Below, one piece after another: positions 36,244 to 47,011 of a stretch of DNA of 64,000 nucleotides. Made by a program: the position numbers and the translations under genes. Under the pieces are notes generated by a model that did not search any database, was not told where the DNA came from, and was given only the letters and a program-made list of their open reading frames with translations. This DNA is from Filosporella fistucella (Eukaryota; Ascomycota; Leotiomycetes; Helotiales), in NCBI GenBank assembly GCA_030077755.1, contig JAQJZZ010000015.1:62001-126000 (forward strand). The letters are read 5' to 3'. Numbering within the stretch: position 1 is the first letter of the stretch; the number at the start of each line of letters is the position of its first letter.

Positions 36244-37221
36244 TCAAACATATGGCGCTCCCACAAATACACTCAGCGGCAAACTACACGCAACAGCATA
36301 ATTCGGCATATCCACAATCTCAGCGATCTTCAAATCAGCTGCAACACTTGCCAGCATATAACTCTCCACACGCGTCAAACACTTCTCTCCAACTAACCAA
36401 TTGATCAAACCTCTCAGAGCTTTCCTGCTTGCTTCTCTCAAATCAGGATCGATTCCCAATGCTGCATATTCTCCTTTACTTCTCGCTACGGACAGGTCAT
36501 GCATATGTTCGGCAGAGGTCAAATAATGCGGACTCTCTACCCAATTCTTCTCCTTTTCCACAGTCAACTTGACAGTGGCTTTCATAGGAGTCTCTATTGC
36601 TGTCCCACAAACTTCTCCATCTCCTTGTGCAGCATGTCCATCTCCACAACTGAAAAGCGCACCGGGAACTTTGACAGGAAGGTAAAGTACAGATCCAAGA
36701 GTGATATGCTTGCAATCAATATTCCCGCCAGTTTCGTACGGTGGAATTGTACTCCATTCCCCCTTCTCTTCACGAGCCAATCCAACAACACCCAAGAACG
36801 GCTTGATTGGGATATGAATCCCTTCTTTGAAAACAGTATATCCCTCCTTTCGATGAGTCTCCAGATCCCAGACTTTCAAATGAGCGTCTGGAAATTCATC
36901 GCTCAACAGTCCGAATTGTACAGAGCCAGGGAATATGGCAGTCCATCCATAGCTTGCAGTCTCCAAAGACAGGAATTCGACTTTCAACACATCCCCTGGC
37001 TGCGCGTCATTGATGTAAACTGGGCCAATCGCGGGATCTGTGGATTCGAAATCAAATTTTAAGACGTCTGCTGAAGTAGAAGTAGCTGTGAATTGATTGT
37101 TGCCGCCATCGACGAGGTCAAAGGATATTTCAGTGCCTGAAACTACTGTGATTGCTGGCTTTAGAGAATTGTCCCATTTGAGATGAGCATTGGATTTTGA
37201 GAGGTGGAAAGAGTGCGCCAT
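36244..37221 (-). CDS. Acetamidase/formamidase family protein
   Basis: Metal-dependent amidase of the FmdA/AmdA family, which splits formamide or acetamide into ammonia and the acid. Single exon, 325 residues, the usual size. The sequence shows FESTDPAIGPVYINDAQPGD near residue 53, the long middle stretch TIPPYETGGNIDCKHITLGS, and the conserved acidic GDGHAAQGDGEV motif, with catalytic Asp, His and Glu. AIETPMKATV and MLASVAADLKIAEIVD near the end also fit. No signal peptide is seen, so it is likely cytosolic. Such enzymes often serve nitrogen scavenging. No clear GATA-site cluster was checked in the promoter. Confidence 0.92.
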   Translation of the reverse strand: MAHSFHLSKSNAHLKWDNSLKPAITVVSGTEISFDLVDGGNNQFTATSTSADVLKFDFESTDPAIGPVYINDAQPGDVLKVEFLSLETASYGWTAIFPGSVQFGLLSDEFPDAHLKVWDLETHRKEGYTVFKEGIHIPIKPFLGVVGLAREEKGEWSTIPPYETGGNIDCKHITLGSVLYLPVKVPGALFSCGDGHAAQGDGEVCGTAIETPMKATVKLTVEKEKNWVESPHYLTSAEHMHDLSVARSKGEYAALGIDPDLREASRKALRGLINWLVGEKCLTRVESYMLASVAADLKIAEIVDMPNYAVACSLPLSVFVGAPYV

Positions 37222-40212
37222 TGTAGGAGATGCATATATGAACAGAGGAGACTTGACATGAAGGCATTCAAATCATTGACGTGTGACTATTCTACCCTTT
37301 CCACAGTAGGAAGGCGGGGTGAAAGTGGGGGAATCATGTGAGAGTCACTTGACATTGATAGAATGAGGTGTATGATACTTCGAGATAAACAGTCCAGTCC
37401 TGCAATCATTTGAAGTAATTGAGTAAAGTGATATCTGCTAGTAGAGAGAAAGACACATGAGAAAGAAATCTGCTGAAAACGAGACGCCCTCTATTCGGCG
37501 TCACCACCCACGCTTCTTTACCGCACACACAACAATCTATGAGGAGAGCAAAGGATGGCCTCGACGGCAGTCGTCCCCAGTGGGCTGGCGGAGCGTCACT
37601 TCGAGAGGGTTATAGACCGTTCTTTCGTCGAAATAAATTCAAGCCCACCTGGGCAGGTCCTCGGACCGGTCACATGACAGACTTCTTTAACGGATTCCAA
37701 TTCCAGGTTCGACGTGCATACTAGTAACTTTACTCCCCCCCCCTTCTCTAGACGTTCTAGAAGGAAATAAAGTTCAATATTACCTCGTTTCAAGCCACCA
37801 CGAAGTCCTCAAAAAGTTCCTGCATTCCCATTTCGCAATAGTGTTACGCAGGGTGAGGGACTTCGTCCGGATTTCTTGCTGTCAAGCGAACCCCTCTTTT
37901 GACAGTGATGTACTGTGATGTGATGTCTTGGAATAACACAACGTCTTGAGAAAAGAATGAGATTTCCTTGAAGAGATATCTTCGAGAATGGATGAAAAAG
38001 AAAGGCTGCGATAATTACAAAAACAATTTGACGTTTGCGAGACAACAATGAATAATTCTAGCCATTCCATCATGAATCTCCACCTAACGGAGCATCGGAA
38101 ATACCTCCATGAAAATCAACATCCAAATCTTCACAGCCAAGATCTCTGTCACACACCTCCCACGCTCTTCTGCCCACCGGCATGTTCCATTCCCTTGCCA
38201 ATGCTCAACCCTGTGCATAGATCTTCCCTCTTATCGCCCTTGAGTGGGCGCGTTTCGACGCCTCCAGCAGTGAGAAGATGGGGGACATGCACGAATAAGG
38301 CAGCTCAGGATGCAGATGTGTTGAATGGGTAAGAAAGTGGGCTCATCAATATCAGGATTGATTGTCTTATGGTGTCACGAGTCAGCTCGATCCAACCACG
38401 ATTTTTACTTCCTCAGACGCTGGGAGATACAACGCATGATAACTTCATCCAGATGACTCCAGATCTGGCTATCTAGTTGGTTTTTCATCCATTTAGGCCA
38501 ACCAAGATACTGGAATTCCCGACCGTGTGCATTATCTTATCCGAGTCTATCGCTTTCGATTCTCAGCGGCGTGGTTGACTATCAGCACCGGACTCTACCA
38601 AGAAGAGAGAGCCAGGCTTTGTCAAGATATGGAACAGATCATCGCCACTATCTGTGGGACGATCCCTCTTTGAGGGAGCAGTTGAAGATGATTCCAGATA
38701 ACATCCGCCATCAGATAACCTCGCCAATTAGGTGAGAGTGGAGTGAGATTTTGATGGGGACGATGTGATAGGTATGTTTAGATGTCAAGAAGCATTGTCT
38801 CTATTCGCAGATACTCTGCTCTCTATGCGTCAACATCGTGCAATCCTGCACTTGCTTTCGAGCAGATGCAGAATACAAACAGTACATGCGATTCCTGGCC
38901 TTACGCCGTAGACCCGTGGCCATCTGCCATTCCCTTTGCTGCGCCGCCCGCCACAATCCTGGACGGGTTACTTCCCTCTGATGCCGGGCGAAGACGGAAT
39001 TTCCACATTTGATATGGCTGTTGCAGTAAGACCGGGGCCAGTAGAAGCCTATAAGTCACTGTGACTGGTTCCCCAAATCGGTGGCGTTGAGCCGTTATCT
39101 TTGCGAGGATGAGCCTGTAGCACCCTGTAATTTAGTCGTGTGCCCCAGCCCAGCTTGCGGAGTCTACTTGTATTCCCTCAAGTGCCTCAATGCCTGTCTG
39201 TGCCTGTGCCTGTGCCTCTGCCTCTGGATTTGCTTCTGATTGTATCTGTCTGTGAATAATTATTCCAGTCCAGTCCAGTCCAGTCCAGGTATCACATCCA
39301 TCATCTATCGATGCAAGCAGAGTGCACAGCCGTCGAGGACAATGCGAAAATCAACGTCTTACCGCCATTTGACTTTGACAGCTGAGTGAAATCGAGGTGA
39401 CAGTCAGAGTAGGATAATGGATAAGGTTTCTCTGGTGGAGTGGAATGAAATGAGGTACAATACGATATGATCCAGAATCGGAATCCTCACGGCTTCTCAT
39501 TAGGCTCGGCACATTTCAATGCAGAATACTTCGTCTCCCACGTATTTCTCCAACACTCCACTCCTCCCAAGTCAACCCGTAACATCGTTCCGATATCACC
39601 AACAGACGGGCGTAAAAAGATCCTTGGACGATCACTGATTTGCTGGGTCGCAATCAAGGTTCTCAGGTCCACGACCAGCCCCCATTTCCATTGCACAAGC
39701 AATCTATCATTAGCTCCTACAATATACCCATACCTAGACCATACCTACCTGCTTTACTGTGCCAGCCATACTCGACCATTCCATATCCATACACCCAGAG
39801 CCTTGTTCAACAACTCTGCTTCTTTCTGTACAACCATCTTCATCCTCATCTACTCATCCTCATCGTCTCTCTACAATATTACGAGTTTCTCCTCCTCCTC
39901 CGTACATCCCTTCTCCTCGTCAACAGCCCCTCCGCCTTTCGTATACTTCCATCCCACAACCTTGGTTCAATCCTCGCTACAGACCCTCGAGACCTTCCAG
40001 AACGTCACAAAAGTTCTGTGCGACCACGCGACAATCACCTCGAATCCTGTCATGACACGGCCTATGCGCCGCAACTATTCAAATCATTTTCATCGCATCA
40101 ACAGGAATGCGCTCAATTGCTAGTCGAAGAATAAGGCAGATACTGCGAATTCCTACAATTCCTCGCTCGTCCCCTCTACGGAGGTAGACGGGCGTGGCAG
40201 TCGACTGCGACA
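37222..40212. other. Three-kilobase divergent intergenic region with simple repeats
   Basis: I find no gene. It contains a diverged copy of the GC-rich dispersed repeat (37,561-37,605), an inverted repeat around 37,722-37,775, GTGCCT/CTGCCT simple sequence near 39,185-39,232, five CCAGT-type units (39,265-39,289), and a long CT/CA-rich leader before the membrane protein gene (about 39,700-40,120). Open frames in the leader are composition artefacts. Confidence 0.5.
39265..39289. repeat. CCAGT microsatellite, five units
   Basis: Four perfect CCAGT units followed by CCAGG. It lies about 0.9 kb upstream of the rhodopsin-domain gene. Confidence 0.8.
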
Positions 40213-41765
40213 ATGTCACTATACTCAAGTCCCCCACCACAGCGATCCTTTCGCGATGATAAAGCAACTTTGTTGGTATGTTGGTGGTGTACCATTTTTG
40301 CCGCCGTTATAATTCTGTTTCGGGTCTGCGGAAGATATATCAGGACAGAGAAGCTATTCAAGGAAGACAAGCTGGCTTTCGCATGTCTGATACCGCTTTT
40401 CGGACGTATGGCTCTCGTTCATGTAGTCCTACTCTACGGAACAAATAATACCACGACGGATAGGCTCACAGATTTCGAAATACACCGGAGATCAGTGGGG
40501 AGTAAATTGGTACTGGTTTCAAGGATATTCTATGCTGCAACGTGAGTATCGCAAACTCTATTTGAGTTCGGATCACTGACAAATATAGACTTTGGATGCT
40601 CAAACTCACAATCAGCGAATTCTTCAAGCGGCTTACCTGGAATATCTGGACTCGCTCACACGAATTGATGCTGAATTGTATCCGATGGTTTTTATTAATC
40701 ACTTTCATTGGGGTTGTTATTGCGGATATATCGGAATGTCAACCGTTTACCCACTATTGGCAGGTTGTCCCTGACCCTGGAGGAAAATGTCGGCAAGGAT
40801 ACGCCCAGCTTCTCACTATGGGAACGAGTGATGTTATTACAGATATACTTTTGGTGGTTTTCCCTATCCCGATCATTATCCGATCGAAGATGGGAATTAC
40901 GAGGAAGATTCAGCTGGTATTCTTATTTGCAGGATCCCTCTTACCGGCCGGAACAACTTTATACAGGATCCCGAATATCATCAATCGGGATGGAAGTCAG
41001 CAATATCGATCATTGCTTGCCTCCGTTGAGATTTTGTTCGCCACAGCCGTAGCCAACGCATTGATTCTTGGTTCATTTGTCAGAGACAGAGGAGTTAAAA
41101 AGCAGAGATGGAAGTTCGGATCTATGAGCGACAGTATCGAGAGGACATCAAGCAGGAGAGGTACAGTTTCACGACATTGGGGTAGTGATGAAGATCTTGT
41201 GCGAGATTTGGGTCTAGGTGTTGATCCTGAGCTTCGAGGAGCGTCACCTACACCACGACCTGCACCAATGGCAATTGCTGGAAATATACCAGTAAAAGCA
41301 CACAAGTTGATGGGAAGGGATTGGCAATTCCCAGGAGAGAGGAGTGACACGAGCGACGAGATCGACCTGATGAAAATGGGGGATCAACATAGCCCTGGAG
41401 ATGTTTCTTCTCTCATGACTCCCAGGAAAGTGTCGTTCTTTGACGTGGGCGGATTATTGGATGATGATCAACCGCGGCGAGGCAGTTCCACAAGGACAGC
41501 CGACACTGATGGCGAAAGCTCATTCGGCCCCGTCCATTCGACGTATTCATTCGATCAAGGTCTTTCACCTCCTCCTCGACGAGGATCTTCAGCTCTTCTT
41601 CAGGATATCGGAGGACTCCTTGGTCCAAGGAGAGAAAAGACTCCATCCCGAGGTTACGAATTGCAAACAATTCTGCAAGAAGGATCACCTCATCTAAACC
41701 CCACCCCTCTGACCCGCCAACAAACAACGCATTCACTACAGGATGTTGGAGGGCTTTTGAAGTAA
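40213..41765 (+). CDS. Rhodopsin-domain integral membrane protein, two exons
   Basis: Fungal seven-helix membrane protein of the 'rhodopsin domain' family (PTH11-like relatives). The 501-residue prediction uses exons 40213-40541 and 40589-41765, joined in frame at GCAAC|A. Helices are visible as [76 protein letters not shown] and [20 protein letters not shown]. The family's extracellular [18 protein letters not shown] loop is present, and there is no CFEM domain. The cytosolic tail (about residues 295-501) is Ser/Arg-rich and holds three copies of a DVGGLL motif. Ligand and partners are unknown. The start ATG follows a long CT-rich leader. Confidence 0.85.
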
Positions 41766-43023
41766 AGGAATGTCATGTCTGTAATATCTGTGTGCTACTT
41801 AGCGAGGAATGAGCCATGAAAGGGCAAGGAGTTTGGCGAATGGAGCGACAGGTGATGATGCATCATGATGTGCTATAATCTGGGAATTTGATTGGATTTT
41901 AATGTTATATACCATGTGGCTATGGCTGCTAGCTTTGCCTCTGGACGAGAGGCTGAATGAAATACTTTCTGCTATCTACTGACTTGAATGCAACGATTCC
42001 TTTCACTTCGTCGCAATGGCAATGGCTCCTGACTTGGTCTCAAGAACGAAATGAAATGTGCTGGGGGTCTTTCAGACTTGAATTTGCAGTATCTTGCTCT
42101 TGTCTTCCCTCCCTCCGTGATGACGCTCCGCTGGCCCTCCGGGGGCCACTGTTGTGGAGGCCGTCTCTTTCTTCAATTCTATTTGCTTGAGAGATCTCAC
42201 TGTGAATGTTGAGAATGGCTCCGCGTATCCGGCTTGATTCAGAGCCTCATGCTAATGGTCACAGAATGGGCAGGAATGGTTCTGTTTCTTCACGATCGAG
42301 GGATCCTCAAATTGGGTGTATTCTTGCTTGGATACACGACCTTTCCAGTCATTTCCCACCCACCGTGACAAAGATATCTATAAAATGACGCATTAGCTTC
42401 TCCAGCCCTATCCGTTCTTTAAAAAGTTTAACATTTCATGCATCCTTGCATCATGTTATCATTGGTGAGACAGTTTGGGGTTCCATTCTGACCCCGCTAT
42501 GTGGCTGCTGATCTTCCGGATAGTCGCAACGACCTACCACCAAATAGACGCCTTTGTCTATAGCATACTTTGAAATATGCTTATCGATGATCAAACAATT
42601 GATCATAATATCGATTTTATACCCTCCTCATCTCGTACAATCGAAACTTCATGTGATGGCGGAGCAGAAGGATCTCAATATGGCCTAGCAGAAAGCTTGG
42701 CTTTGAGCTTAATGTTTTTATAGAGTCACTAACCAGCCTACGGCACAGCACCAACCACACAGCCTCAATCGACCTTTCTTGGTCTGACCTCAAGTTGGCA
42801 TCAACAACACTCGTTCGACTTCGATATGACTTGATATTTACCATACACTTAATCACTTCTTTATTGACCTTCACTTTGCTGATTGTTTACGCTTTTTGAC
42901 CACGATTCGACTCTCCAACGGCCGCCTGCCTGCCTGCTTCATGCCCATAGCACCTATTTCCGCATATTGACAGCTCTACCAGGAGCATCCTTTACGACGT
43001 TGAGACAATCGTAAATCTCCACG
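41766..43023. other. Intergenic region with a GC-rich dispersed repeat
   Basis: Between two genes on the same strand. Apart from the dispersed repeat at 42,105-42,174 I see no gene. The 60 bases before 43,024 end in CTCCACG just ahead of the ATG. GCCTGCCTGCCTGC occurs near 42,923. Confidence 0.5.
42105..42174. repeat. GC-rich dispersed repeat, copy 1
   Basis: The 34-base core at 42,118-42,151 is identical to 48,958-48,991. Flanks on both sides are similar too (CTCCCTCC before, TGTGGAGGCCGTC and CTTCTTC after). The core contains an inverted repeat, TGGCCC with GGGCCA. Confidence 0.75.
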
Positions 43024-45438
43024 ATGACTGAAACCGAAGAACCGCAATTCACGTCGCTATCTGCAAGGATAGCTGCGTTGAATCAACAAGGCGTGGGAAA
43101 GAGCTTGAACACACAATCAGGCAAAAGGCCTCCTCCACCTCTTCCTCCAACAAATCGACCTGCCCTACCTTCGAGAAATACCGTCAACAATCCTCCTATT
43201 TCCACATATGGCTCTTCGGTCACGAGCCAACCCAATAATCTACCTCTTGGAAAGAATGGACAGCCTCTTCTTCCCCCTCCTCCAGTCGACAGAGATCAAC
43301 CCGAGACCTCACGAACACCTCCTCTCCCAGCTCGAAATGCTCCTCCGCCATTACCTACACGAAAGGCATCACAGCCCGATTTACCTCCAAGAAACATATC
43401 CCAATTAGCACCATCTACACAAATGGTTCGACGCGGATCGAATTCGTCAACTATATCATATGCTTCTACAATGTCTGGGATGTCATGGAGTCAGGGCTCT
43501 TCTACAACAAGTGCTTCGTCAATTGATACTAATACTGGACGGAAAATGGCTCCGGCATTGGGAGAAGCTGTATTACCACCACTTCCTCCAACTCGAAGAG
43601 AACGTGAAGAAATGGCCAAAGCAGCCAAAGTTCCTCTGATAACTGCCAAGTCTGCTCCTGTGGTACCTTTACGAGATCCTCCTGTTGTCGAACAAGATTT
43701 ACCTCCAAAAATGCCTCCACGAATGCCTGCAAGACCTACACAACCAAAAGTACCCGCGAGACCAAAGGCTGAAGAACCAGAAATCATATCCCCTCAGCCA
43801 AGGCGTTTACCACCTTCAAGTAATCCACGGCCCATTTTGTCAATGGGATTCAATCATAAGCCAAAAGATAAACCAAAGGAGACACCAAATCCGGAACCTC
43901 GGGCTGTATCGACGTATTCCCGGCCAGCAGCATCAGATCATGGCGTTGTGGAACTCACACCCCGTAATTTCGATAGTACAACCTCTGGAAAATTCGCACT
44001 GATTGATTTCTACGCACCTTATTGCAAGTATTGCGTAGAATTGGATCCTATATACAAGAAGCTCGCGGACGCCTTTTCCTTTGCATCAGACCGACTTGTC
44101 ATTGCGAAAATGGATGTTTCCAAGTACAGCGACTACAAGTCCAGGTATGAAATCGAAATGTACCCGACAATCATGTTCTTCGACAACACCAGTGCTGCAA
44201 CTGAGGTATATGCATGGCAAAGAGAGCTGAAAGCAATGACCGAGTTCTTGGAAAAGAAGACAGGCATTGCGGCAGCAGAGGCAATCTCTAAACCAAGTGC
44301 ACCTCCTAAAATCAATCTTGCATCAAAACCAACTTTCGCTCAAATCAAAGCCGTCGAAACTCGTGCCAAAGCGCCAAAGATTTCAGGATGTTTACTTTGC
44401 AGAGACTTCTCTGGCCCAGACTCGATAGCCGAACAATATCCTCGACAATCACTTCCTCGTAGTCATGACCTTACTGGATATCTTGCAGACGTCCTGTGCA
44501 GTCCATTTTCATCACATACAGACAAGGCTAGAGCCATCTTCACCTGGTTGCATCACAATATTGCATACGATACCGATGCATTCTTTGGTAATACTGTGAA
44601 ACACGTTGAACCTCGAGATACTATCAATACTGGACTTGCCGTCTGCGGTGGTTACGCTGGACTCTTCTCGGCCATTGCTCTGAAAGCTGGTCTGGAGGCA
44701 GTAATGGTAACTGGACATGGAAAAGGATACGGATATACAGCTCTTCAACCAGGCGATGCTATACCTAAACGAGACCCTTCTGGCCATGCATGGAATGCTG
44801 TTCGTATTGATGGCGGTGAATGGAAACTACTCGATGCATGCTGGGGAGCAGGAAATGTTGGAAATCAAGTTTACAACAAACATTTCACTCCAAGCTACTT
44901 CACCATGCCGAATGATGATTTCGGGTTGAAACATTTCCCACAAGATGATCGCCATTTCTACGGAAGTGATGGTCGTATTCCAACCTGGGAAGATTATATG
45001 GTTGGACCGATCGGTGCAGAACCATTGCAGCTTTTCGGTTCGGTCGAGGATCATGGCCTTGCTCAAACGTCGTTCACACCTGTGGTAAAGCGCATTTCTG
45101 TTCGTTCTACTGAAGTCGTTCGATTCCAATTCCACAAGATCTGCGAACATTGGGACCACGAGAAGAATGGTAAAGGAAAACCGTATTGTATGATTCTCGA
45201 TATTCAAGGCGTAGATGGGAGGAAACAGGACTATCTCGCCTTCGAAGTCAATGATTTCTGGTGGTGGTTGGACGTACCGGCTCGAGATTTGGGAGCTCCA
45301 GGACAGAAAGTGACTTGCTATGCAGTCACTACTATCAATGGGGTTGATGCGAGAGGAGTAACTGGGAAAGAGTATATGAGGAAGAAGGGAAGGTGTGCAA
45401 TGGCTTTTGGTGGAGTGGCAGCTTGGGATTTGGTATGA
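43024..45438 (+). CDS. Proline-rich protein with thioredoxin and transglutaminase-like domains
   Basis: Single exon, 804 residues. Residues 1-300 are disordered and carry many Pro-rich, SH3-binding-type motifs (PPPPLPPTNRPALPSR, PPLPARNAPPPLPTRK, PPKMPPRMPARP). A thioredoxin-like domain starts at residue 308 (VVELTPRNFDS) with the redox motif CKYC at residues 334-337 and the cis-Pro segment YPTIMFF. A linker with CLLC (near 455) leads into a transglutaminase-like domain whose triad is visible: Cys541 (GLAVCGGYAG), His588 (SGHAWNAV) and Asp604 (LLDACWG). A C-terminal beta-rich part (VKRISVRSTEVVRFQFH) follows. The Pro-rich plus transglutaminase layout resembles fungal cytokinesis proteins of the Cyk3 type, which carry an SH3 domain instead. 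Actual activity is unproven. Confidence 0.85.
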   Translation: MTETEEPQFTSLSARIAALNQQGVGKSLNTQSGKRPPPPLPPTNRPALPSRNTVNNPPISTYGSSVTSQPNNLPLGKNGQPLLPPPPVDRDQPETSRTPPLPARNAPPPLPTRKASQPDLPPRNISQLAPSTQMVRRGSNSSTISYASTMSGMSWSQGSSTTSASSIDTNTGRKMAPALGEAVLPPLPPTRREREEMAKAAKVPLITAKSAPVVPLRDPPVVEQDLPPKMPPRMPARPTQPKVPARPKAEEPEIISPQPRRLPPSSNPRPILSMGFNHKPKDKPKETPNPEPRAVSTYSRPAASDHGVVELTPRNFDSTTSGKFALIDFYAPYCKYCVELDPIYKKLADAFSFASDRLVIAKMDVSKYSDYKSRYEIEMYPTIMFFDNTSAATEVYAWQRELKAMTEFLEKKTGIAAAEAISKPSAPPKINLASKPTFAQIKAVETRAKAPKISGCLLCRDFSGPDSIAEQYPRQSLPRSHDLTGYLADVLCSPFSSHTDKARAIFTWLHHNIAYDTDAFFGNTVKHVEPRDTINTGLAVCGGYAGLFSAIALKAGLEAVMVTGHGKGYGYTALQPGDAIPKRDPSGHAWNAVRIDGGEWKLLDACWGAGNVGNQVYNKHFTPSYFTMPNDDFGLKHFPQDDRHFYGSDGRIPTWEDYMVGPIGAEPLQLFGSVEDHGLAQTSFTPVVKRISVRSTEVVRFQFHKICEHWDHEKNGKGKPYCMILDIQGVDGRKQDYLAFEVNDFWWWLDVPARDLGAPGQKVTCYAVTTINGVDARGVTGKEYMRKKGRCAMAFGGVAAWDLV

Positions 45439-47011
45439 TATCTGGGTTTTGGGTCGGCGTTTGGGTGGACTGGGTATAAATGGGACACAGACTACTATGT
45501 CAAGCTTGGTCTAGCATGAGTAATGAAGATATGTTGATGTTTGCATCAACGCGAGGTTCTGCCAGTGGAAATGCACCCTTGAGGCTGGAATGTCACTGTT
45601 ATCCACAGTGCCGTGCTTGCATACTCCTTGATATCTCTCCGTAATTCCCCATTTCTCCGCATCTGAAGTTGAAGGGGTAGTCAAATGTCCATAGATGATC
45701 CACTTGACACTCTACCAGGATATACTTTGAAGCATGAAATATCTGTGTTTTGCCCGGATTGCCCTGACATCGATTGCGACACGGAGTGTTGACCCTATCC
45801 TCCAATACGGACGTAACCCAAATCTCAAAAGGTTAATAGATCCGACGTGGTGTCGATAATCATGCTAATCCGCGTGGCAGACGGCATATTGATGTCAAAT
45901 ATTACAGGCAAAATGCGACGAGGTGGATTGATTGAAGCCTCATTTCTGGGCAGATAATTTCTCGCGCCGCAATCTCCCTGAAAATTATCGCAGCATGAGC
46001 AAAACCCCACACCTCACTCGTCAATTTTGTATCAGACTCTCTCGCAAACCTTCTCGGTCTTCATCCCGAGCTTTTAATCTTTCTACAAAGTGCGGAGCGA
46101 TGCCAAGTGTCTCCGCTCGCACATGGGACTATGACAATACCAGGCTATCAATTGGACGCCTTTACGGAAAGTTTATCGGAGTGCTCCATGCCCCCCGTTG
46201 TTGCAAGTTACAACCTTGCGGGTTTTCGGCGTTTGACGGGTTGAGTTGACTGTCAGAACGGACAATTGAGATTCTGGGGTTTGACAGCGATGATCTGGGT
46301 ATTTTGCGGGGGAAAATACGAGGGTGAGACGCACAAGACCACAGGTATGCTCTATGCAATGATGAGATGACAGGACAATTGAATATGTTGATATTTATTG
46401 AAGAAACATTGCGTACAAGTGACATTCTACAAAACAATACAGCTTCCACATGCGACGTCTTTCAACCCTCCACACCTCTATCCCGCCCAGCACGCCTCTC
46501 CCGAGTCATGGCAAAACAAGAGGGGGAAGCTTTTCTTGTCCCATCGCGGCGCTTTCACGGCACGCCACACATTTCTTGGCTGCCCAGCGCCCCATGGGAA
46601 ACATGTCGCCTCCAAAGAAAATCGCTGCGAGCTGAGAAGCATCTCGGAGAACTTCCGTCAGCTGGCCTCCTATACCCCGCAAGTCAGCACCACACACCCT
46701 CTAGAAACTTTTCTCAAGCATGTCGCCAAGATGTGCCTAGAGAATCCATCTTCTTGTTTTGCATGTTGGACTGCTTGGCTGAGGCTTCGTTGCTGCATTG
46801 GGAGGATCCGGCGTTTGTGAACGTAACGTTCTCGTCCACCTGGAAGATTTTATGGATTTGATCTGGGGTTGTACGACATGGGGACTCCACGGGGAGTCGA
46901 GAGATGGAGGGGTATAAAGGGATGGTAACTCGCCGATTTGAGGTCGGTCAGATTCGAAGCAGTGTCGAATTCCTCTTTACTCCTTTCCATCATTTATATC
47001 TTCTCGTCAAA
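45439..47011. promoter_or_regulatory. Upstream region of the MFS transporter
   Basis: 1.6 kb without a supported gene. Open frames at 46,367-46,861 and around 46,000-46,250 have no domain and shifting composition. Close to the transporter are a TATAAA at 46,913-46,918 and a palindrome at 46,883-46,898. Confidence 0.45.
46883..46918 (+). promoter_or_regulatory. Palindrome and TATA box before the MFS transporter
   Basis: GACTCC-ACGG-GGAGTC (46,883-46,898) is a perfect 6-base inverted repeat, a shape suited to a dimeric regulator. TATAAA follows at 46,913-46,918, 94 bases ahead of the ATG at 47,012. The assignment is by position and pattern only. Confidence 0.4.

Noticed and set aside
36499..37062. 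187-codon + strand frame
   Set aside because: Antisense of the acetamidase/formamidase, whose motifs are unmistakable.
37706..37715. GGTTCGA near 37,706 as a tRNA B box
   Set aside because: No matching A box or clover-leaf arms around it; the same check failed at other GGTTCGA sites such as 15,623.
39265..39289. CCAGT repeats as a CRISPR-like or regulatory array
   Set aside because: Perfect short tandem units without spacers; an ordinary microsatellite.
39467..40134. Overlapping frames of 218 and 164 codons
   Set aside because: CT/CA-rich leader ahead of the rhodopsin-domain gene gives Ser/Pro/His-rich frames in all three registers; no domain.
46367..46861. 164-codon + strand frame
   Set aside because: No domain, overlaps other frames of similar length, no splice or start context that stands out.
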